DNA from: Verrucomicrobiota bacterium
GTDB lineage: Bacteria; Verrucomicrobiota; Verrucomicrobiia; Chthoniobacterales; UBA10450
DNA length: 64,000 nt
Direction of reading: 5' to 3'
Assembly: GCA_019244415.1 (NCBI GenBank)
Contig: JAFASN010000028.1
Span: 1 to 64,000 of the forward strand
In this document: piece after piece, positions 38,371 to 48,810 of the stretch
How positions within the stretch are numbered: the first letter of the stretch is position 1
Layout of the letters: each line of letters opens with the position of its first letter
The notes under the pieces: generated by a model
What the model saw: only the letters and a program-made list of their open reading frames with translations
The model's database searches: none
What the model was told of the DNA's origin: nothing
Made by a program: the position numbers and the translations under genes

Positions 38371-38374
38371 GATC

Positions 38375-39766
38375 TTACCTGGCGCCGAGGCCGGAGAGTA
38401 CAGCTGGAATTGTTCGCACCAGAATTTTTAGATCGAGCCCTAACGACCAGCGGTCAATGTAATCGAGATCAAGCCGGACCCAGTCGCGGAAATCTTTTAC
38501 TTGATTGCGCCCGCTGATTTGCCAGAGGCAGGTCAGCCCTGGTTTCACGCTGAGCCGCCGGCGTTGCGCCGAATTTTCGAACCGTTCCACTTCGTAGATC
38601 GGCAGCGGCCGCGGACCGACGAGACTCATGTCGCCCGAAAGTACATTTAATAACTGCGGCAGTTCATCCATGCTCGTTCGGCGCAACCATCGCCCGACCG
38701 GAGTGACGCGCGGATCATCGGCGACTTTGAACACGGGGCCGCTCATCTGGTTGAACGGCTCCAGCTCGGCTTTGCGCATCTCGGCATCGTTGCGCATCGA
38801 GCGAAATTTCAGCATGACAAATGGCTTACCGAAGCGGCCGGCGCGCTTCTGGCGAAAAATAACCGGCCCGGGCGAAGTGATGCGGATGGCAAGCGCGATG
38901 AGCAGCATCGGGATGGCGAAGATGAGCAGGAGAATAAAGGCGCAGATTCGGTCGATCGTTGCCTTCACCATTAGCGCCCACGAAACTTCCGGCGTGGAAC
39001 GAAACACGAGCATCGGTCTGCCGGCGAAAGCGTCGAAGTCGGGCTTGGCGATGGAGGTTTGAATGAAATCTGCCACCAGCCACGCCGGCACACCCTCGAT
39101 CTCACAGGCGCCGACTGCCTGTTCGACCTTGTTCATTTGTGTGTGACCCGCCGCGAAAATGACACGCGAAACCGCGTACCGGTGCATCGCTTCCACCAAA
39201 TCACTGATCGGCGCCTGGCTGATATCGATGCGGGCGGCAACCTCGAGCAGTGTCTTTTGTTCCCCGGTAAACGTCCGCTCGAGCGCGGCAACGTCTTCGG
39301 GCGTACCCGCCAGGAGCACAGGTTCGCGCATTTCGCCGCGCCGCACTCGCCCGCGGACATACGACGCGATGATTTGTTCCTTCAACAGGAGCGCGATGGC
39401 GGCGATGACGATGAAAAGCAGCGCCACGGTTCGACTGAGCAGCGGGAGGCGCAGAAAAATGACGCAGGCACTGACGATCACGCTCAGCCCGATCATCGCG
39501 CGCATGATCTGCACAAAGGAGCGCCAGACGCTTTTGTTCAGCGGAGATTGGTAGAACCCCTGTAAATCGAGCAGGATGGGCCCAAACGGCATGATCACGA
39601 TAAAGAGCCACTGGTAGTTTGAGAACGCATCGGGGAACTCCGGCAGGTGAAACCAAACAGTCCCGAAAAGCCGCAGCAGGTAGGCGACGTAGAGCGCGAC
39701 CGCCAGCAGAAACGCATCGATCAACTGCTGGAGTTGCGTGTTTAGTTCCTGTTTACGCGCGAGCAT
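38375..39766 (-). CDS. Exopolysaccharide polyprenyl glycosylphosphotransferase (sugar transferase)
   Basis: PVIFRQKRAGRFGKPFVMLKFRSM, RRTSMDELPQLLNVLSGDMSLVGPRPLP, VKPGLTCLWQISGRN. Confidence 0.95.
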   Translation of the reverse strand: MLARKQELNTQLQQLIDAFLLAVALYVAYLLRLFGTVWFHLPEFPDAFSNYQWLFIVIMPFGPILLDLQGFYQSPLNKSVWRSFVQIMRAMIGLSVIVSACVIFLRLPLLSRTVALLFIVIAAIALLLKEQIIASYVRGRVRRGEMREPVLLAGTPEDVAALERTFTGEQKTLLEVAARIDISQAPISDLVEAMHRYAVSRVIFAAGHTQMNKVEQAVGACEIEGVPAWLVADFIQTSIAKPDFDAFAGRPMLVFRSTPEVSWALMVKATIDRICAFILLLIFAIPMLLIALAIRITSPGPVIFRQKRAGRFGKPFVMLKFRSMRNDAEMRKAELEPFNQMSGPVFKVADDPRVTPVGRWLRRTSMDELPQLLNVLSGDMSLVGPRPLPIYEVERFENSAQRRRLSVKPGLTCLWQISGRNQVKDFRDWVRLDLDYIDRWSLGLDLKILVRTIPAVLSGLGAR

Positions 39767-39783
39767 CAGGGGGATTATAGAAT

Positions 39784-40521
39784 ATGGGTACTAGTCACGG
39801 GATCAAAATTCCTCAATCGACCGGACACTCTTCTCCCGCGATCAGGTTCGTTGGAGTCATCGCTTCGATGGACGAACTGCGCGTGGCGCTGAGTACCAGC
39901 GCGCCTGCCAAACGCCGCGGCGCGCCAGACTTGTTCGAGCTGCGGCTGGATCATCTGCCCAAACTCGAGCCGAAACAGGTTCACAAACTGCGGCGTCCAC
40001 TCATCATCACTGCCCGGCATCCGACCGAGGGTGGCCGTACTTTGGCTGTGCCCCGGCGCGATCTGCTCCTGAAATGGCTGCCGCACGCGCAATTCATCGA
40101 TCTCGAATTGCGCTCCCTGCGTGAACTGCGCGACGTCTGGGATGAAGCGGGTCGTCTTCACCGGAAGCGTATCTGTTCTGTTCACCATGTGAATCGCACG
40201 CCACCGCATCGTCTTCTCCGAAAGCAATTTCAGCGCGCGACAGCAGCCGGCGCCGATATTTTTAAGCTCGTGACCCGCGCCGACGCTCCTCGCGACCTGG
40301 CGACGCTTCTGGGATTTCTCACCGCGGCGAAGCGACCTTGCTGTGTCATGGCCATTGGCCCGTTCGGTTTGATCTCGCGTCTGGTTTTTCCGGAATGCGG
40401 CTCCGTGCTCGTCTATGGCGCGATTGAACACGCGCTTTATCCCGGGCAACCGACAGTCGCTGAAGTACGCCGGCTTGGCGTTTTGCTACGCGAGAACGAA
40501 CCGCGACGCGCGAAACTCTAG
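39784..40521 (+). CDS. aroD: Type I 3-dehydroquinate dehydratase
   Basis: DLFELRLDHLP, PLIITARHPTEGG, GADIFKLVTRA, CVMAIGPFGLISRLVFPECGS. Confidence 0.85.
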   Translation: MGTSHGIKIPQSTGHSSPAIRFVGVIASMDELRVALSTSAPAKRRGAPDLFELRLDHLPKLEPKQVHKLRRPLIITARHPTEGGRTLAVPRRDLLLKWLPHAQFIDLELRSLRELRDVWDEAGRLHRKRICSVHHVNRTPPHRLLRKQFQRATAAGADIFKLVTRADAPRDLATLLGFLTAAKRPCCVMAIGPFGLISRLVFPECGSVLVYGAIEHALYPGQPTVAEVRRLGVLLRENEPRRAKL

Positions 40522-40558
40522 GGGATGCCGTGGCGCAAATGCTGCAAGGAGCAAATTG

Positions 40559-41188
40559 ATGGAAGAGGTCGCGATTTTGCCCGAACAAGCCCCTGTCATG
40601 CCGTTGCCGGGCGCGCTTCTTTTTCCGCACGCGTTGTTGCCACTACACATCTTCGAGCCGCGCTATCGTGAGATGCTTGAGTACGCGCTGGCACGTGAAC
40701 GGATGTTTTGCATCGCACTTCTCCGGCCACAGCCTAAGGAGTGGCACAATGACCACGATTTTTTCGACGTGGCCACGATTGGCCTCATCCGCGCCTGCGT
40801 AGGCCGGAGTGACGGCACATCGAACTTGATTCTCCAGGGGCTTCAGCGGGTGAGTTTCACCAGTTTCGCGCAGCTGGATCCATTTCCCGTTGCCGAGTTT
40901 GAGACGCTGCAATCGGAGACCGAAACAACGGTCGAGACTGAAGCGCTCGGCTCGAAAGTACTTGAGCTTTATGGGCGGTTTCGAACCATGGGCCGGAAAT
41001 TGCCGGCCAAGATTGATAAGTACGTCACGGGCATGACCGATCTCGCCATGCTGGCAGACCTCATGGCCTCGACCTTCATCGTCGATCCACTCCGGCGGCA
41101 GCAAATTCTGGAAGAGCTGGACCTGAATAACCGGCTGCGTCTCGTCATTCAGTACTTACGCGAGGAAAGCGGCACGGCCGCGGCGTGA
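40559..41188 (+). CDS. Lon protease N-terminal (substrate-binding) domain protein
   Basis: PVMPLPGALLFPHALLPLHIFEPRYREMLEYAL. Confidence 0.9.
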   Translation: MEEVAILPEQAPVMPLPGALLFPHALLPLHIFEPRYREMLEYALARERMFCIALLRPQPKEWHNDHDFFDVATIGLIRACVGRSDGTSNLILQGLQRVSFTSFAQLDPFPVAEFETLQSETETTVETEALGSKVLELYGRFRTMGRKLPAKIDKYVTGMTDLAMLADLMASTFIVDPLRRQQILEELDLNNRLRLVIQYLREESGTAAA

Positions 41189-41227
41189 GCTGAGAGGTGT
41201 TCTGTATGCTGACTCACCTATCACTCC

Positions 41228-42364
41228 TCATCTCGCTATCCTTGTAAACTCATCCATTAAGTACCGGTCCGTCATTCCCGCGATGTAATCGCAAACGGCG
41301 CGTTCCAGACCTTCGGCCTCGATCCGCCCGGCTGCGCCTGCCCCGAGCCGCTCCGGCTCGCGCACGTACGCGGCAAATACCTCGCGCAACATCTCGCACG
41401 CGCGCCGGTTCACCTCCGCCACGTGCGGATGGTGATAGACATTGGCGTAGAGAAATTTCCGCAGCTCGTGATTAGCGGCGCTGAGTTCGTCGCTGTACTT
41501 GATTAGCTTTGCCGAACCGGAAGACCCGGGCTGACGTAGATTCGCGGCACTTGTTCCAATCACATCGCGCACGGCGCGATCGATGATCTGGCGGATGATC
41601 AGCTTGTGCAGCACCGGTTCGGGCACTGCCGAATACTTCGCCCGCACGGTCGCTGCACTTTGTTTCCAAACAGCAACGTCCTCCAGTTGCTCGAAGCTAA
41701 GAATCTCGAAATCGAGCGCGTCATCCAGGTCGTGACTATAGTACGTGATCTCGTCGGCGAGGTCGGCGACCTGCGCTTCGAGCGTGGTGCATGCCTCAGG
41801 GTTGCGTTCCTCGGCCCCTTCCACGCTGGAACCTCGCGCCTCATCTCCCTCATGCTTCATCAAACCGGCGCGCAGCTCCGCGGTCAGATTCAGCCCGGGA
41901 AAATCCGGATACGGGTTCTCCAGCAGCTCGACCACGCGCAAACTCTGCCGGTTGTGCTCGAAGCCGCCATGCTCGCGCATGCACTCGGCCAGCATTTCTT
42001 CGCCGGAATGCCCAAACGGCGCGTGTCCCAGATCGTGGGCCAGCGCAATCGCTTCCGCCAGGTCTTCGTTCAGCCGCAGCGCGCGCGCGATCGTGCGACT
42101 GATCGATGCCACTTCGATGGTGTGCGTGAGGCGCGTGCGCAGATGGTCGCCCGTGCCATTAAGAAAAACCTGCGTCTTGTACTCAAGCCGGCGAAACGCG
42201 CGCGAGTGGATAATTCGTGCCCGATCGCGCTGGAAATCGGTGCGGAATTCATGCTTCGGTTCCGCAAACTTCCGGCCGCGTGATTCGCCTGATTTCTGCC
42301 CGTACGGCGCCAGCATGCGCGCCTCGTCCGCTTCCATTTGCTCGCGAGTCTTCCAAGGTGTCAC
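41228..42364 (-). CDS. dgt: Deoxyguanosinetriphosphate triphosphohydrolase family protein
   Basis: RIIHSRAFRRLEYKTQVF, RTRLTHTIEVASISRTIAR, ALAHDLGHAPFGHSGEE (HD motif). Confidence 0.95.
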   Translation of the reverse strand: MTPWKTREQMEADEARMLAPYGQKSGESRGRKFAEPKHEFRTDFQRDRARIIHSRAFRRLEYKTQVFLNGTGDHLRTRLTHTIEVASISRTIARALRLNEDLAEAIALAHDLGHAPFGHSGEEMLAECMREHGGFEHNRQSLRVVELLENPYPDFPGLNLTAELRAGLMKHEGDEARGSSVEGAEERNPEACTTLEAQVADLADEITYYSHDLDDALDFEILSFEQLEDVAVWKQSAATVRAKYSAVPEPVLHKLIIRQIIDRAVRDVIGTSAANLRQPGSSGSAKLIKYSDELSAANHELRKFLYANVYHHPHVAEVNRRACEMLREVFAAYVREPERLGAGAAGRIEAEGLERAVCDYIAGMTDRYLMDEFTRIAR

Positions 42365-42417
42365 CCGTTAATTATCTGCTGCCGGTCACGCTTGCGCACC
42401 TGTAGTTTGTCGCCGGA

Positions 42418-43974
42418 GTGAAACGATCAACCTGGCTGCATTTTGCGCGCGCTGTGGCGCCTACGGCAGCGTTAATCCTTTCCATGCTGCCAATCTTGCG
42501 CGCCGGTTTTCCGATGGGCCATGACTGGATTTTCGAGCTGGTGCGACTTGCTGAATTCCGTCACGCCGCGGAATCAGGGCAACTGCCGCCATTCTGGGCG
42601 CCGGATCTCTACGGCGGATTCGGCTCACCCATTTTTCTGTTTTATCCCCCGCTTTACCTGACTGTGGCGAGCGTACTCGGAGGGTGGGCCAGCGTCGTGG
42701 CTGGCGCGGCCGCGGCATTGTTGCTCTTTAGCCTGCTTGGCGCCGTACTCACCTGGCATTTTCTTCGCCGCGTCGCGAACACTTCGGCAGCACGGCTCGG
42801 CGTAATTTTCCTCACCCTGCAACCGTACTTTTTAGCGGACAAACTCATCCGCAATGCCAACGCGGAGTTTGCCGCGCTCGCAATTGTGCCCGGACTTCTA
42901 CTGGGCGTCACAATCACCAACCGTAAAGCGGCGTTTTGGTGGACGGCGTTATCCCTCGCCGGCATCATTCTCGCGCACAACCTCACGGCAATGCTGGTAC
43001 TGCCGTTTGCGCTCGTTATCGGCATCCTGGTTCACCGCAATTTTTCCGCGCTGCTCCCGATTGTAGCCGGCATTATGGCTGCCCTGGCGCTGACTGCGTT
43101 TTTCTGGATTCCCGCCCTGCATTTTCTGCCGCTCGTCCGCTCGGCCGATCTGGTCACCGGCAAATTCGATTTTCACGCGCAGTTCCCGGCGCTCCGTTCG
43201 TTCGTCTGGCCCGGCGAATTTTACTCCTCCGGATGTCTCACGCTGCCGTTCCTGCTGGCGCTGCTTTTTGCGCCAGTGCGCGACGCGCGTTTGCGCCGCA
43301 TCGTTCGCGTCTTTGGCTTAGCGAGCGGCCTGTTGCTGTTGCTGATGTTGCCCGCGAGCGGATTTGTTTGGGAACACGTTCCGTTTCTACGCTTCGCACA
43401 GTTCCCGTGGCGGCTGAACGGGCCGTTGGCAGTGCTACTTTCATGCGGCGCAGCTATCGCGATCTCGCAACTCTCGAGTTCGGTGAAATGGTGGTCAGTC
43501 GATCTTCTCTGTCTCGCGCTGGCAGCAGCCAACGCCATTCCGGTTTTCCACGCTTATCAGCCGCTCCCACCCGAACTGCGCAGCGAGGCAGCCGAATTCC
43601 TCACGCCCGCTGGAATTCAGGAGCGCCGTCTGCGTGCCACAGTTTACGATGAGTACCTGCCGGCCATTGCCGGTCCTGCCGTGATTCATGCCGATAGCCA
43701 CACGAAAGTCTTCAGAAAATGGGCGTTCCCCGTCTGGCGCGGCGAAACTGAAGGCCACGAAGTACCGGCAGAAAATTGCTCCGGCCTGGTCTGCGTGCAG
43801 ACGGCGCGAGCGGGCGCCCCGGCATCGCTTGTACTTACGAAGCCCTCCCTGCGCCAGTACTGCGAAACCGCGAGCGTTTTCAGCGGCCTGCTGCTGCTTG
43901 GCCTGGTCGCACTGCAAACGGCTCGCCGCCAGCGTTCCCGACCGCGACTCGTTAGTCGCTACCGGTCGAGCTAA
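42418..43974 (+). CDS. Multi-TM membrane protein (PTPS-related/GT-C-like)
   Basis: GHDWIFELVRLAEFRHAAESGQLPPFWAPDLYGGFGSPIFLFYPPLYL. Confidence 0.7.
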   Translation: MKRSTWLHFARAVAPTAALILSMLPILRAGFPMGHDWIFELVRLAEFRHAAESGQLPPFWAPDLYGGFGSPIFLFYPPLYLTVASVLGGWASVVAGAAAALLLFSLLGAVLTWHFLRRVANTSAARLGVIFLTLQPYFLADKLIRNANAEFAALAIVPGLLLGVTITNRKAAFWWTALSLAGIILAHNLTAMLVLPFALVIGILVHRNFSALLPIVAGIMAALALTAFFWIPALHFLPLVRSADLVTGKFDFHAQFPALRSFVWPGEFYSSGCLTLPFLLALLFAPVRDARLRRIVRVFGLASGLLLLLMLPASGFVWEHVPFLRFAQFPWRLNGPLAVLLSCGAAIAISQLSSSVKWWSVDLLCLALAAANAIPVFHAYQPLPPELRSEAAEFLTPAGIQERRLRATVYDEYLPAIAGPAVIHADSHTKVFRKWAFPVWRGETEGHEVPAENCSGLVCVQTARAGAPASLVLTKPSLRQYCETASVFSGLLLLGLVALQTARRQRSRPRLVSRYRSS

Positions 43975-44275
43975 GGTCGCGTCGCAGCTTCCGCTTCTCC
44001 GCGCGCGATTGCGCTCGCACCATCAGGAGATCAAACGCCGCCAGCAGCAACGCCGTCACCGTCAACCACGCGCAGGCCAGCCAGAAAATGACGAAGTACC
44101 ATGGATGCTCCCGCGGATTGATCTCCACGAATGTGCTCCCCGCAAATGCGATCAACATCGCCCCAAGCAGCGTAATAAACATCGTCCACCGCCGCGTCCT
44201 TTGATCCCGAATGAGGCCGCGCGCCGCATGCGCGGCAAACGAGCCGAGGCGCAGCTTCTTTTCCACCGGCGCCAC
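43952..44275 (-). CDS. Small two-TM hypothetical membrane protein
   Basis: ORF 107 aa with two hydrophobic segments. Confidence 0.55.
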   Translation of the reverse strand: MAPVEKKLRLGSFAAHAARGLIRDQRTRRWTMFITLLGAMLIAFAGSTFVEINPREHPWYFVIFWLACAWLTVTALLLAAFDLLMVRAQSRAEKRKLRRDLSSTGSD

Positions 44276-44459
44276 TGTGCATCTCGCACAGGCTCACGCA
44301 ATGCCCGTTTGCAAACAAGATCTGGGACCTACGAGGTGCATCACGTCGCTATGCTGGACTTGTTCTTATCGTGATTTATACCGGCTGGCGAAAGCTTTGC
44401 CATGGGCATTTGGCCGTGGGGCTTCGCGCCGCTCCGCCGCGCAGCCATCCCCGTAGCGA

Positions 44460-45890
44460 TCAAACGAGCAGCAACGCCGGATTTTCGAGTAAATGGCGCA
44501 GCTCTTTTAAATATTGCGCGCCGAGCGCGCCGTCGATGACGCGGTGATCGCAGCTCATCCAAATGCTCATGCGATGCCCGGCAACGATGGCATCGCAATT
44601 GTCGATCACTGGTACTTTGCGGATGGCGCCAATGGCGAGAATGAATCCCTGCGGCGGATTGATGATGGCGGTGAAGGCATCGATGCCCATGCCACCCAAA
44701 TTAGACACGGTGAAGCTGCCGCCCTGGAATTCCTCCGGTTTCATTCGTTTGTTGCGCGCGCGCATGGTCAAGTCTTTCGCTGCCGTACTCAGCTCGCGCA
44801 GCGATTTGGTCTGCGCGGCGCGCACGACCGGCGTGAGCAACCCGTCTTCAATCGCCACCGCAATTCCGAGATCGATCTCGGCAAATTGCACGATGCTCTC
44901 GCCCTCAAACGAGGCGTTTACCTTCGGTACTTTCTGCGCCGCCATGACGGCAGCTTTCATGACAAAATCGTTCACGGTGATTTTCGCCGTATCGGATTCT
45001 TCACCGGCGGCTTTTAACTCCGCGCGCGCCGCCATCAGCGGTCCGGCATCAATATCGATGTTGAGATAAAAGTGCGGGACCGGTGCTTTGCTTTGGGTCA
45101 GCCGCTCGGCAATGCCGCGGCGCATCCCGGAAAGCTGAGTACGGAGCGCGCCCTTGGGCGCTGCTGCCGCATCGGCGGTACTCGGCGCCTTGGGCGCCTG
45201 ATGTGACGGAGCAGCTTGTACTTTTCGGCCCGGAACAGCGGGTTTCTCGCTGCGATCTTGCATCGCTCGGCGCACATCGTTCTCCGTGATACGGCCGTCG
45301 GGACCTGTGCCATTGATGCTGCCAAGATCGAGCCCGAGTTGCCCGGCCAAGCGGCGAGCTACCGGCGACGCTTTCACGCGCACTCCTTCATCGGTATCGG
45401 GAGCATCTGGCTTGCCTTCTTCAGCTCGCGAACGAGACGCTTGCCCGTCCGATTTTGATCCGGGCTGCGGCGTTTCCTTTTGCTTCGCCTGAGCGGGAGC
45501 GGCCTTTCCTGTTTCGGCGGCGAGTTCTGCGGGCTGCTGTTCCTCGCCCTCCTCGATCTCGCACGGTTCCTGTTCGTCTTCCTGTCTGGCTGCCCTCGCC
45601 TCTTCTCCGCCCTTCTTTGGTGTTTTCTGTTGCTCGCGACCCGCCGTCGCCTCGCCGTTTTCGCCGATGAACGCAATCTTTTGCCCGACTTCGACCTTGC
45701 CTCCTTCGGGAACAAAAATCTCCGTTAACGTCCCCTCCTCCGGCGACTCCCATTCCATGGTCGCCTTGTCGGTCTCGATCTCGGCCAGCACTTCGCCGGA
45801 CGAAACTTTCTCGCCCTTTTTCTTCTTCCACGCGACCAGAGTGCCCTCCGTCATGGTGTCGCTGAGTTTTGGCATTTGGATTTCAGGCAT
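44460..45890 (-). CDS. pdhC: Pyruvate dehydrogenase E2 (dihydrolipoamide acetyltransferase)
   Basis: Lipoyl domain ETDKATMEWESPEEG; E3-binding VKASPVARRLAGQLGLDL; catalytic SCDHRVIDGALGAQYL. Confidence 0.95.
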   Translation of the reverse strand: MPEIQMPKLSDTMTEGTLVAWKKKKGEKVSSGEVLAEIETDKATMEWESPEEGTLTEIFVPEGGKVEVGQKIAFIGENGEATAGREQQKTPKKGGEEARAARQEDEQEPCEIEEGEEQQPAELAAETGKAAPAQAKQKETPQPGSKSDGQASRSRAEEGKPDAPDTDEGVRVKASPVARRLAGQLGLDLGSINGTGPDGRITENDVRRAMQDRSEKPAVPGRKVQAAPSHQAPKAPSTADAAAAPKGALRTQLSGMRRGIAERLTQSKAPVPHFYLNIDIDAGPLMAARAELKAAGEESDTAKITVNDFVMKAAVMAAQKVPKVNASFEGESIVQFAEIDLGIAVAIEDGLLTPVVRAAQTKSLRELSTAAKDLTMRARNKRMKPEEFQGGSFTVSNLGGMGIDAFTAIINPPQGFILAIGAIRKVPVIDNCDAIVAGHRMSIWMSCDHRVIDGALGAQYLKELRHLLENPALLLV

Positions 45891-45898
45891 ATTCGGGG

Positions 45899-45992
45899 GT
45901 CATTCTGAGCGAAGCGCAGCGGAGCCGAAGAATCCCGTGGCGTTGCCCTTCAGTTACAATCGCGGGATCCCTCGACTTCGCTCGGGATGACG
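45899..45992. repeat. Inverted-repeat element, family B (about 94 bp), inside pdh operon
   Basis: GTCATTCTGAGCGAAGCGCAGCGGAGCCGAAGAATCCCG...CGGGATCCCTCGACTTCGCTCGGGATGAC. Confidence 0.85.
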
Positions 45993-45994
45993 GC

Positions 45995-46984
45995 TCACGC
46001 ATAACAAACCTTCTTCACCGCAGCGACGAGCTTCTCCGCATTCGGCAGTACAGCATGCTCGAGTCGTTCGTTGTAAGGCATGGGAACGTCCTCCTGCGAG
46101 ACACGCGCGACCGGTGCATCCAGTTCATCGAAAATGTTCTTTTGGATGCGATAACAGATTTCCGCGCCCACTCCGCAGTATGGGCGGTCCTGCTCGGCAA
46201 CAACAACGCGGTGCGTCTTCGCCACCGATTTGTAAATCGCTTCTTCGTCCAGCGGTTTAATCGAGCGCAGATCCAGCACTTCGGCGCTGATATTCTCCTC
46301 CTCCAGTTGCTCCGCCACTCTGAGCGCGAGCGGTACTGTTTGCGCGTAGCAGACGATCGTCACATCCGAGCCTTCGCGTTTCACTTCCGCTTTCCCTAAG
46401 GGAATCAGCAACTCCACATGGGGCGGCTCGATCATGCCTTTCGAGCTGTAGAGTAACTCTGATTCAAGTACCAGCACCGGGTTATTGTCGCGCACAGCCG
46501 TCTTGAGCAGACCTTTGGCATCGCGCGGTGTTGCCGGGGTACAGATTTTCAATCCCGGCACATTGGCGTACAAACATTCCGTAGCGTGCGAATGCGTGGC
46601 ACCGAGTTGATGCGCTGGGCCGTTCGGTCCGCGGAACACAATCGGGATATTGAACTGACCGCCGCTCATGGTGAGCATGTTCGGCGCGTTATTCACCACC
46701 TGGTCGAATGCCACTAACGAGAAGCTGAACGTCATGAATTCGATGATCGGGCGCAGTCCGACCATGGCCGCGCCGACGCCGAGTCCGGCAAAACCGTTCT
46801 CGGAAATGGGCGTATCGATGATCCGCTTTGGTCCGAAGCGCTCCAGCAAACCTTGGGAAACTTTGTAGGCGCCGTTGTACTCAGCGACTTCTTCGCCCAT
46901 GAGGAAGACGTTGGGATCGCGCGCGAGTTCTTCCGCAAGCGCCTCGTTGAGCGCCTGGCGATAAGTAATTTCGCGCATGTTCAT
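45995..46984 (-). CDS. pdhB: Pyruvate dehydrogenase E1 beta
   Basis: REITYRQALNEALAEELARDPNVFLMGEEVAEYNGAYKVSQGL. Confidence 0.95.
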   Translation of the reverse strand: MNMREITYRQALNEALAEELARDPNVFLMGEEVAEYNGAYKVSQGLLERFGPKRIIDTPISENGFAGLGVGAAMVGLRPIIEFMTFSFSLVAFDQVVNNAPNMLTMSGGQFNIPIVFRGPNGPAHQLGATHSHATECLYANVPGLKICTPATPRDAKGLLKTAVRDNNPVLVLESELLYSSKGMIEPPHVELLIPLGKAEVKREGSDVTIVCYAQTVPLALRVAEQLEEENISAEVLDLRSIKPLDEEAIYKSVAKTHRVVVAEQDRPYCGVGAEICYRIQKNIFDELDAPVARVSQEDVPMPYNERLEHAVLPNAEKLVAAVKKVCYA

Positions 46985-46993
46985 GACAAAACG

Positions 46994-47051
46994 TGGGGCG
47001 AGTTTCCAACTTGCCTTCGATGACACACGCAACTTGGAAAGTTGCGCCACA
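46994..47051. repeat. Inverted-repeat element, family D, between pdhA and pdhB
   Basis: GTGGGGCGAGTTTCCAACTTGC...GCAACTTGGAAAGTTGCGCCAC; 18/22 paired. Confidence 0.75.
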
Positions 47052-47053
47052 TT

Positions 47054-48019
47054 TCACGGCGCGTACGTGTAGTCATACAGCTTCGCGAGCGGCGGCTCGT
47101 TGCTTTCCTCGGCGAATTTGACGCTGTCCAGCGCGGCGCGTTTCGCTTCCTTGTCCAGCTCATCGAATTTCTCGTTCGTTAATGTCCCTTCGCGGGTGAG
47201 CTGCGCGCGCAACCGCGTGATCGGGTCATCCAGGCGGTACTTTTCCAGTTGCTCCTTCGTGCGATAACTCGCCGGGTCGGACATGGAATGGCCGCGATAC
47301 CGATAGGTGCGCGCTTCCACAAATGCGGGATGCGGCTCCTTGCGCACCGACGCGATCACCTCTGCCAGTTTGTCGCGCACGGCGCGGAAGTTCATTCCAT
47401 CGACGATGCACGCCGGAATGTCATAACCTTCGGCGCGTTGAATGATCTGCTTGAGCGAAGTTGAGCGCTCGACCGAAGTACCCATGGCGAAGAGGTTGTT
47501 CTCACAAATGAAAATCACGGGCAGCTTGTAAAGCGCGGCCAGGTTCAGTGCCTCATGAAACGCGCCCTGGTTGATTGCGCCATCACCGAAAAAACAAAGC
47601 GTGACGCGGTCTTCGTTGCGGTACTTGCAGGCGAACGCCAGCCCGCAGGCCAGTGGCACATGCGCGCCGACGATGGCGTGACCGCCGTACATGTGGTGTT
47701 CCTTATCGAAAAAATGCATCGACCCGCCGAGACCGCGGGAGCAGCCGGTGTCTTTGCCGAAAAGTTCGGCCATGCAGGCGTTGGCCGACGTTCCGCGCGC
47801 CAGCGCGTGCGCGTGGTCGCGGTACGCGGTGATGATGTAATCATCGCGCCGCGTGGCGGCGATGGCGCCAGCGACCACCGCTTCCTGCCCAATGTAAAGG
47901 TGGCAAAAGCCGCCGATTTTCTGGGACTGATACTGCTGGCTGGCGCGCTCCTCGAAACGCCGGATCAGCAACATCAGCCAGAGCATCTCGACTTCGTCGC
48001 GCTCCTCCGGCGGCTGCAT
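47054..48019 (-). CDS. pdhA: Pyruvate dehydrogenase E1 alpha
   Basis: GGSMHFFDKEHHMYGGHAIVGAHVPLACG; FFGDGAINQGAFHEALNLAALYKLPVIFICENN. Confidence 0.95.
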   Translation of the reverse strand: MQPPEERDEVEMLWLMLLIRRFEERASQQYQSQKIGGFCHLYIGQEAVVAGAIAATRRDDYIITAYRDHAHALARGTSANACMAELFGKDTGCSRGLGGSMHFFDKEHHMYGGHAIVGAHVPLACGLAFACKYRNEDRVTLCFFGDGAINQGAFHEALNLAALYKLPVIFICENNLFAMGTSVERSTSLKQIIQRAEGYDIPACIVDGMNFRAVRDKLAEVIASVRKEPHPAFVEARTYRYRGHSMSDPASYRTKEQLEKYRLDDPITRLRAQLTREGTLTNEKFDELDKEAKRAALDSVKFAEESNEPPLAKLYDYTYAP

Positions 48020-48024
48020 TGAAT

Positions 48025-48606
48025 TCAGTGCGCGCGGGCGAGACCGAGGCGGCGGGCGCGCGGCGATTCAGCTCGCATGAGCAATACGAAAATGGCGCTG
48101 AAGATCAGGTCGCTCACGAGTGAGTTACGGAAGAACATCCAGGTTGGCGTGGCCCCGTATTGCGGCAGACCGACGGTGAGCGCCTGGATCAGTCCGGCGA
48201 AGCTCTTCACGTAACCGGGATCAGTTGCCCATGAGAACGCGTTGGTGATCACGTAAAACAATGTTGAACCTGCCAGTGACGCCGGCAGCATCGTTTTGAG
48301 CGATGCGCGATTTTGCAGCGACCAGCCAATGCCGCCGACGAGGGCGAGCGCAATGTAGCGAGCAAAGACGTGCCAGCTGAAAAATGACGCCTGGTAGATG
48401 GCGTCCAGAATTAGGTCCGAAAGAAACAGCGTGACCAGCGGAAGGCTTAACTTGAACGCGCGCGGCAAGTACGCCGCGCAACAAAGCGCAATGGCCGCGA
48501 GAGGCGCGAAATTCGAGAGCCACATGGCCGCGCCGGAATGAATGAGCAGACCCGCCGCGACTCGATACGCGACAACGCAAAGTACGAACAAAATTGCCGG
48601 AAACAT
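48025..48606 (-). CDS. DUF6580-like membrane protein
   Basis: Multi-TM ORF; NFAPLAAIALCCAAYLPRAFKLSLPLVTLFLSDL. Confidence 0.6.
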   Translation of the reverse strand: MFPAILFVLCVVAYRVAAGLLIHSGAAMWLSNFAPLAAIALCCAAYLPRAFKLSLPLVTLFLSDLILDAIYQASFFSWHVFARYIALALVGGIGWSLQNRASLKTMLPASLAGSTLFYVITNAFSWATDPGYVKSFAGLIQALTVGLPQYGATPTWMFFRNSLVSDLIFSAIFVLLMRAESPRARRLGLARAH

Positions 48607-48810
48607 GGGAAAGCAAGTTTATCGTTCCTGCGCCAGATGCAACGCGCAATTCCAAGTCGCTGTAATCCCACGCGAGAGGAGGGAGTTGCGCCGGCGAACT
48701 GAATTCGTGGAGCCGCTTGCCTTCTGTAGCCGTTCGCCTGTGGCAAGCGTTTGCTCAAGACGCGCCGCACGGGCGACTACAGAGCCCGACAACTCCGGTC
48801 GGGATGACGA

